A DNA stretch of 11,250 nucleotides, taken from assembly GCA_015490315.1 (NCBI GenBank), contig WFYB01000001.1:1-11250 (forward strand). The letters are read 5' to 3'. This document shows positions 8,031 through 11,250 of the stretch, in pieces. The stretch comes from Sulfurovum sp. (GTDB taxonomy: Bacteria > Campylobacterota > Campylobacteria > Campylobacterales > Sulfurovaceae). The notes below the pieces were generated by a model. The model had not been told where the DNA came from. It saw only the letters and a program-made list of their open reading frames with translations, and did no database searches. Made by a program: the position numbers and the translations under genes. Each line of letters begins with the position of its first letter. Within the stretch, counting starts at the first letter, position 1.

Positions 8031-8057
8031 AAAGTGTTAAGTGATGCTTTACACTTT
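8031..8057. promoter_or_regulatory. Operator-like 27-bp dyad, copy B (merR-acyltransferase operon)
   Basis: Plus-strand arms are AAAGTGTTAAGTG (8031-8043) and TGCTTTACACTTT (8045-8057) around a central A at 8044; 10 of 13 pairs are complementary. It begins 16 nt beyond the recA stop and its centre is 62 bp upstream of the merR ATG. The block CTTTACACTTT is shared exactly with copy A. No T-run follows on the minus strand, so an operator fits better than a terminator. Confidence 0.75.
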
Positions 8058-8073
8058 ATAAAGCTCCTTCGAA

Positions 8074-9123
8074 TTACTCGCCGCTCTCCTGAATCTCTTT
8101 CTCATCCATAGCAAGCCCTTCGCCAAAGCCGAGTGCCTCTTTGACTTTCGCTTCGATCTCTTCTCGCAGTGCATCGTTCTCTTTGAGGGTGAGCTTGGCA
8201 TTCTCTTTGCCCTGTCCGAGTTTCTCTGCACCATAGCTGAACCATGCGCCGGACTTGTCGATGATATCCATCTTGATACCATAGTCGATCAGCTCACCGA
8301 TATAGCTGATCCCCTCACCGAACATGATGTCAAACTCTGCCTGCCTGAACGGCGGTGCGACTTTGTTTTTGACCACTTTGGCTTTAACGCGGTTACCGAT
8401 CTGGTTCTCACCCTGCTTGAGTGTCGCGATACGGCGCACATCGATACGTACCGAACAGTAGAACTTCAGCGCATTCCCCCCTGTCGTTGTCTCCGGAGAG
8501 CCATAGCCCATTGTCCCGATCTTCATACGGATCTGATTGATGAAGATCACGGTAGTATTGGTCTTATGCAGTACGGCGGTAAGCTTACGAAGTGCCTGCG
8601 ACATCAAACGTGCCTGCAGTCCGACATGGGTATCACCCATATCGCCCTCTATCTCACTCTTGGGTGTCAGGGCTGCCACAGAGTCAACAACGATCAGATC
8701 AACTGCGCCCGAGCGTGCCAGTGTCTCGAGTACATCGAGTGCCTGCTCACCAAAATCGGGCTGCGATACCAGCAGATTGTCAGTATCGACCCCGAGATTT
8801 TTCGCATAGACCACATCAAGTGCATGCTCCGCATCGATAAAAGCACAGACCATCCCCTGCTTCTGTGCCGAAGCGATCGTTTGCAAAGAGAGTGTCGTTT
8901 TCCCCGAAGACTCCGGTCCGTAGATCTCCACGATACGCCCCTGCGGGATACCGCCGATACCCAGTGCCATATCAAGCCCGAGCGATCCCGTAGAGATAGA
9001 CTCTATAGGCTCGAACTCTTTGTCGCCAAGTCGCATCAGCGTACCCTTGCCGAATGTCTTGTCGATCTGCTTGATAGCCATATCCAGCGCTTTCTGTTTT
9101 TGTGCATCCATTGCCATAGTCAT
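8074..9123 (-). CDS. recA: RecA recombinase
   Basis: RecA is the cytoplasmic ATP-dependent strand-exchange protein of homologous recombination and repair. At 349 residues it has normal length. Visible motifs are the Walker A GPESSGKT (69-76), DAEHALD with the catalytic glutamate (Glu99), the Walker B LIVVD (143-147), the DNA-binding loop 2 region around 198-215 (MKIGTMGYGSPETTTGG), and an acidic C-terminal tail. The ATG at 9121-9123 is preceded by AAAGGA (9130-9135) at 6 nt; a second ATG five codons in is less well placed. In C. jejuni and H. pylori eno follows directly, but here the merR regulon intervenes. No typical terminator follows the gene, so read-through into merR is possible. I saw no reason to expect LexA control. 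Confidence 0.98.
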   Translation of the reverse strand: MTMAMDAQKQKALDMAIKQIDKTFGKGTLMRLGDKEFEPIESISTGSLGLDMALGIGGIPQGRIVEIYGPESSGKTTLSLQTIASAQKQGMVCAFIDAEHALDVVYAKNLGVDTDNLLVSQPDFGEQALDVLETLARSGAVDLIVVDSVAALTPKSEIEGDMGDTHVGLQARLMSQALRKLTAVLHKTNTTVIFINQIRMKIGTMGYGSPETTTGGNALKFYCSVRIDVRRIATLKQGENQIGNRVKAKVVKNKVAPPFRQAEFDIMFGEGISYIGELIDYGIKMDIIDKSGAWFSYGAEKLGQGKENAKLTLKENDALREEIEAKVKEALGFGEGLAMDEKEIQESGE

Positions 9124-9152
9124 CCTTCATCCTTTAATCTAATGAATTTTAT

Positions 9153-9171
9153 CTAAATATTGATTATTTAG
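9153..9171. repeat. Small inverted repeat in the recA leader
   Basis: CTAAATA (9153-9159) and TATTTAG (9165-9171) are perfect 7-nt arms around a 5-nt spacer. It is AT-only apart from the terminal pair, lies within the presumed 5' leader of recA, and could form a weak hairpin near the ribosome binding site. It may be chance in AT-rich DNA. Confidence 0.35.
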
Positions 9172-9181
9172 TCATAGTGCC

Positions 9182-9187
9182 ATTATA
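9182..9187 (-). promoter_or_regulatory. Putative recA promoter -10 box
   Basis: A perfect TATAAT on the minus strand, about 58 bp before the recA ATG, giving a leader of about 50 nt. No good -35 is spaced correctly; TTGACA occurs upstream but 29 nt away. A second candidate, TAAAAT at 9146-9151, would give a very short leader. Confidence 0.5.
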
Positions 9188-9208
9188 GATGAGATGGAGG
9201 ATAGGGGT

Positions 9209-9237
9209 TGAAAATATGTCAAATTGTCATATTTTCA
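9209..9237. promoter_or_regulatory. Perfect 10-bp-arm inverted repeat upstream of recA, possible operator
   Basis: Arms TGAAAATATG (9209-9218) and CATATTTTCA (9228-9237) are perfectly complementary with a 9-nt spacer; TGTCA occurs twice, at the two arm-spacer junctions. It sits between the hxlR-type stop and the recA -10 box, with its centre about 38 bp upstream of that box. It is AT-rich with no following T-run, so a protein-binding site is more likely than a terminator. The cognate protein is unknown; the adjacent HxlR-type regulator is one candidate. Confidence 0.5.
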
Positions 9238-9258
9238 CACTTTAAAACAAACGCCAAT

Positions 9259-9624
9259 TCAACTTTGACTATTGTCTTTCATTTGTACATCTGGCATATG
9301 CTCTTCAAGAAACTTGATACCCAAACGTTGCATCAGTTCAAACAGCGGTATAAACTCACGACCATATTCGCTCAAAGAATATTCTACCGTTGGCGGTACC
9401 GTAGGATATACTGTACGTTCAATAAGACCATTTTTCTCAAGATCTCTTAACTGTCTTGCTAACATTCTTGGTGTGATATTGGGGATGTTTTTTTGCAAAA
9501 AAGAGTAACGCTTTGTACCCTCAATGAGATAGTACATGATCACCCCTTTCCATTTGCCGCCTATCAGATCAAAGACAGCTTCTATAGGGCACCCGGGATG
9601 GATATCGTATGCCTTATGTTTCAC
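9259..9624 (-). CDS. HxlR-family transcriptional regulator, 121 aa, GTG start
   Basis: This is a winged-HTH protein with the HxlR signature CPIEAVFDLIGGKWKGVIMYYL followed by PRMLARQLRDLEKNGLIERTVYPTVPPTVEYSLSEYG. The reading frame is open further upstream, but GTG at 9622-9624 is the best start: AAAGGAG lies 4 nt before it, and it gives the family's usual length with the normal short N-terminus before the first helix. Cys12 in the HPGCP motif occupies the position of the redox-sensing cysteine in YodB/HypR-type members, so thiol or electrophile sensing is plausible. It is last in its operon and overlaps the DoxX-like gene by 11 bp. Its target may be its own operon (promoter outside the window) or the inverted repeat at 9209-9237; both are inference. 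Confidence 0.9.
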   Translation of the reverse strand: MKHKAYDIHPGCPIEAVFDLIGGKWKGVIMYYLIEGTKRYSFLQKNIPNITPRMLARQLRDLEKNGLIERTVYPTVPPTVEYSLSEYGREFIPLFELMQRLGIKFLEEHMPDVQMKDNSQS

Positions 9625-9982
9625 GATTCTCCTTTGTTTTAATGGCAAACAACAGCAAAAGCCCGCCCAAAATCGCAATATTTTTCTTCCAAATTGACAG
9701 CAGCACATATGCGTTCATGCCGAACTTTGTAGGTGCTGCTGCTGTATTGCCGATGAGAAATAGTATAAGACCCATAATAGCCAACTTAGGCTTATAATTT
9801 ATAACCACCATCAGGCATAGCGTCATCTCCAAAAGTGCTCCTGATGCAATCATCCATAGAGGTATACCTGTATACACTTTTTGTTCTAAGAGAAGATGAG
9901 TCAATTTGTAAAAAGCAGAGATAAAAAAGGGAGAGACGATCAAAACCTCAGCTACTCTTATAATACGTCTGTAAGCTGTCAT
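9614..9982 (-). CDS. DoxX-like small membrane protein, 122 aa
   Basis: A short integral membrane protein with four hydrophobic segments (about residues 8-28, 41-61, 66-82 and 90-114). The N-terminal segment with SAFYKLTH, the middle LLEMTLCLMVV and the TAAAPTKFG segment are typical of DoxX-type proteins. Characterised members include subunits of membrane quinol oxidoreductases and partners in thiol/electrophile stress such as B. subtilis CatD, which is controlled by the HxlR-family YodB. That precedent fits the HxlR-type gene overlapping its 3' end by 11 bp. The ATG at 9980-9982 overlaps the upstream stop as ATGA and has GAGGGG 5 nt before it, so it is translationally coupled to the DapF-like gene. 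Exact role unknown. Confidence 0.8.
   Translation of the reverse strand: MTAYRRIIRVAEVLIVSPFFISAFYKLTHLLLEQKVYTGIPLWMIASGALLEMTLCLMVVINYKPKLAIMGLILFLIGNTAAAPTKFGMNAYVLLSIWKKNIAILGGLLLLFAIKTKENRET
9629..9635 (-). promoter_or_regulatory. Ribosome binding site that sets the GTG start of the HxlR-type gene
   Basis: AAAGGAG on the minus strand, 4 nt before GTG 9622-9624 and inside the end of the DoxX-like gene. No comparable site serves the more upstream start at 9708, which would add a cysteine-rich, family-atypical extension encoded by overlapping DoxX codons. Confidence 0.7.
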
Positions 9983-10758
9983 ATCGTCCCCTCAAAGACT
10001 TTTTTCGCCTCCCCAATCAAAATAGCCTGAAACGTCTCATCAAAAATAACTTGCAGTTCTCCACCCGGCATATGTACGGTGATATGGCTATCGCACATCC
10101 CTTTTTTAAACGCTACCGAAGCAGCAGCAATACTGCTGCTTCCAGAAGCAAGCGTATATCCTGAGCCTCTTTCCCAAATAATGATCTCAATATTCTTTCG
10201 ATCAATCACTTTTAAAAACTGCACATTGGTACCGTGCTCAAAATCTGAATGATTTTCTATTTGTGCACCGATCTGCTTGCAAAGTGCATCATCTTGAAGG
10301 TCGTCAAATATTACACAGTGTGGATTGCCAACATCAACCCCTGTATATGTTATCTGCATACCACCTACCGTCACTGTTTTGTCACTTCCTTTAAATCTCA
10401 CCTGTCCCCACTCCATAACAATATTGCCATTGTTCATAAAGTACCCTTTTACAATACGTGTATCGGAGGATTTAAGTGAAAAAAAGTTTTTTTGAAAAAA
10501 GTTTTGATCTTTTAAATACTGGGCAAATATTCTCAATCCATTGCCGCTTATCTCGGCGATGCTGCCATCTGCATTATATATTCTTACTTCCGGTACATCG
10601 GCTGTTTTATCCAAAGGACCATACAATACACCATCTGCGCCTACCCCATAATGTCTATTGCATATTTTTTGTACTTGTTGTTTGAGTAATACCGGATACT
10701 CACTCGGATCAATCACCACATAATCATTTCCCAATGCTTGGTATTTATAAAAGTGCAT
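9979..10758 (-). CDS. DapF-fold protein (diaminopimelate epimerase-like) with both catalytic Cys replaced by Ser
   Basis: The 259-residue sequence follows the diaminopimelate epimerase pattern throughout: ALGNDYVVID (8-17), NRHYGVGADGVLYG (34-47), YNADGS (61-66), VGNPHCVIFDD (143-153), HGTNVQFLKV and WERGSG (195-200). True DapF needs two cysteines, in CGNG and ACGTG motifs. Here these read SGNG (Ser71, codon AGC) and ASGSSS (Ser205, codon TCT), and the usual ERGxGET reads ERGSGYT. The binding residues Asn, Glu and Arg persist, but two-base racemisation by thiols cannot occur as in DapF. It may be an isomerase with other chemistry, a dehydratase-like relative or a binding protein. It overlaps the luciferase-like gene by 14 bp and the DoxX-like gene by ATGA. 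Start ATG has AAGGA 5 nt upstream. I avoid calling it dapF because a housekeeping role is doubtful. Confidence 0.85.
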   Translation of the reverse strand: MHFYKYQALGNDYVVIDPSEYPVLLKQQVQKICNRHYGVGADGVLYGPLDKTADVPEVRIYNADGSIAEISGNGLRIFAQYLKDQNFFQKNFFSLKSSDTRIVKGYFMNNGNIVMEWGQVRFKGSDKTVTVGGMQITYTGVDVGNPHCVIFDDLQDDALCKQIGAQIENHSDFEHGTNVQFLKVIDRKNIEIIIWERGSGYTLASGSSSIAAASVAFKKGMCDSHITVHMPGGELQVIFDETFQAILIGEAKKVFEGTI

Positions 10759-11250
10759 CTTTTTCCTTTTTAAGCTCTGGTAATACCAACTGCCCTATCT
10801 CTTCGAGCACCTCTTCAACAGGTCGGCTCCCGTATTTGAAATTTAATATGACATGGTTTACCCCTATCTCTTGCAAAGACAATAAATGCTTTATAAGATG
10901 CTCCCTCCCGAGCCTGTAGCCAAGATGTATGGGAGTGGGAAGTCTGTTTGGTTTTTTATCAAGATCTATGTAGAGCGATTGGGCAAATGGTTTTCTCTTG
11001 ATGCCCTTTTTTAACAATGCCTCTTCCCAGTTCTTGATGCGTTTTTGTTGATAGGATACAGCCTGAGGATAGTAGAGCCACCCGTCACCATTTTCGGCTA
11101 TCCACTCTATGCTTTGCTGAGAGTGTCCAGTCACCAGCATCGGTACCTGACCATACTTGGACTTTGGCAAAAGATCGCCATACCGGATCATTCCCAACTT
11201 TGATCTAATAACGGCAAAATCCTCTGTCTGAATTTTCCTTGTGTAGTGCA
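10745..11250 (-). CDS. Luciferase-like flavin-dependent oxidoreductase, C-terminal part, cut by window edge
   Basis: The frame is open to the window edge, so the 5' end is missing; about 168 C-terminal residues are visible. The pattern VPMLVTGHSQQSIEWIAENG, then PTPIHLGYRLGREHLI, then GVNHVILNFKYGSRPVEEVL, fits the bacterial-luciferase-type (F420/FMN) TIM-barrel monooxygenases, most like the BA3436-type subgroup (TIGR03571). Such enzymes use reduced FMN and oxygen in the cytoplasm, but substrates of this subgroup are generally unknown. A TTG at 11195-11197 could be mistaken for the start; conserved-looking residues continue upstream of it (IQTEDFAVIRSK), so the true start is beyond 11250. Its stop overlaps the DapF-like start by 14 bp, making it the first visible gene of the unit. 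Confidence 0.85.
   Translation of the reverse strand, partial: HYTRKIQTEDFAVIRSKLGMIRYGDLLPKSKYGQVPMLVTGHSQQSIEWIAENGDGWLYYPQAVSYQQKRIKNWEEALLKKGIKRKPFAQSLYIDLDKKPNRLPTPIHLGYRLGREHLIKHLLSLQEIGVNHVILNFKYGSRPVEEVLEEIGQLVLPELKKEKDALL

Noticed and set aside
9237..9245. Half-site-like ACACTTTAA resembling one arm of the MerR dyad near recA
   Set aside because: Only one arm of nine bases matches, there is no partner arm, and such AT-rich words arise easily by chance.
9625..9708. Longer HxlR-type protein starting at 9708
   Set aside because: The extra N-terminus is cysteine-rich, unlike the family, and is encoded in DoxX-like coding DNA. GTG 9622-9624 with AAAGGAG 4 nt upstream fits better.
9979..10758. 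Annotation as housekeeping dapF
   Set aside because: Both catalytic cysteines are serine and the neighbours are unrelated to diaminopimelate synthesis.
11195..11197. TTG as start of the luciferase-like gene
   Set aside because: The frame stays open with plausible protein sequence to the window edge and the visible part is only the C-terminal third to half of the family length.
1..11250. tRNA, rRNA, CRISPR arrays, insertion sequences or att sites
   Set aside because: Reading both strands I saw no cloverleaf-like block, regularly spaced repeats, transposase or flanking direct repeats around the inserted cassette.

Overview
All recognisable genes in this window lie on the minus strand, so the reading order runs from high to low coordinates. 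RecA and enolase (eno, cut by the left edge) suggest a Campylobacterota bacterium. In Campylobacter jejuni and Helicobacter pylori recA and eno are adjacent, and here the same two genes flank a 7.4-kb insert. The fairly high GC of the recA side and the overall gene content would fit a Sulfurovum/Sulfurimonas-like organism, but the genus is an inference.

Right part (11250 to 9259): a tightly overlapping unit made of a luciferase-like flavin monooxygenase (5' end outside the window), a DapF-fold protein in which both catalytic cysteines are serine, a small DoxX-like membrane protein, and an HxlR-type regulator with one conserved N-terminal cysteine. DoxX plus a cysteine-bearing HxlR suggests a redox/electrophile-stress theme, but the reaction is unknown. 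A 135-bp gap follows. It holds a perfect 10-bp-arm inverted repeat, a TATAAT box and a second small inverted repeat, and then recA begins.

Middle part (8057 to 608): four genes sit between recA and eno in two transcription units. Unit 1 is a MerR-family regulator with two HTH-like halves and no cysteine, overlapping by ATGA a 1152-residue protein that fuses an LplT-like lysophospholipid transporter, a PlsC-type acyltransferase and an acyl-ACP synthetase. Unit 2 is a fusion of an FAD-linked oxidase to an atypical methyltransferase, overlapping by ATGA an unrecognised exported or membrane-anchored protein.

The main discovery is that each unit is preceded by the same 27-bp dyad (3820-3846 and 8031-8057, 23 of 27 identical). 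The dyad centre is exactly 62 bp from the start codon in both, with a -10-like hexamer at the same place in both. This points to one regulon, probably controlled by the MerR protein, that couples phospholipid acyl-chain repair or exchange to an oxidase/methyltransferase lipid- or metabolite-modifying step. The function is inferred; the architecture is read directly.

Left part (607 to 1): a modest terminator-like hairpin, then a TATAAT box and ribosome binding site for eno. I found no RNA genes, CRISPR arrays, transposases or plus-strand genes.
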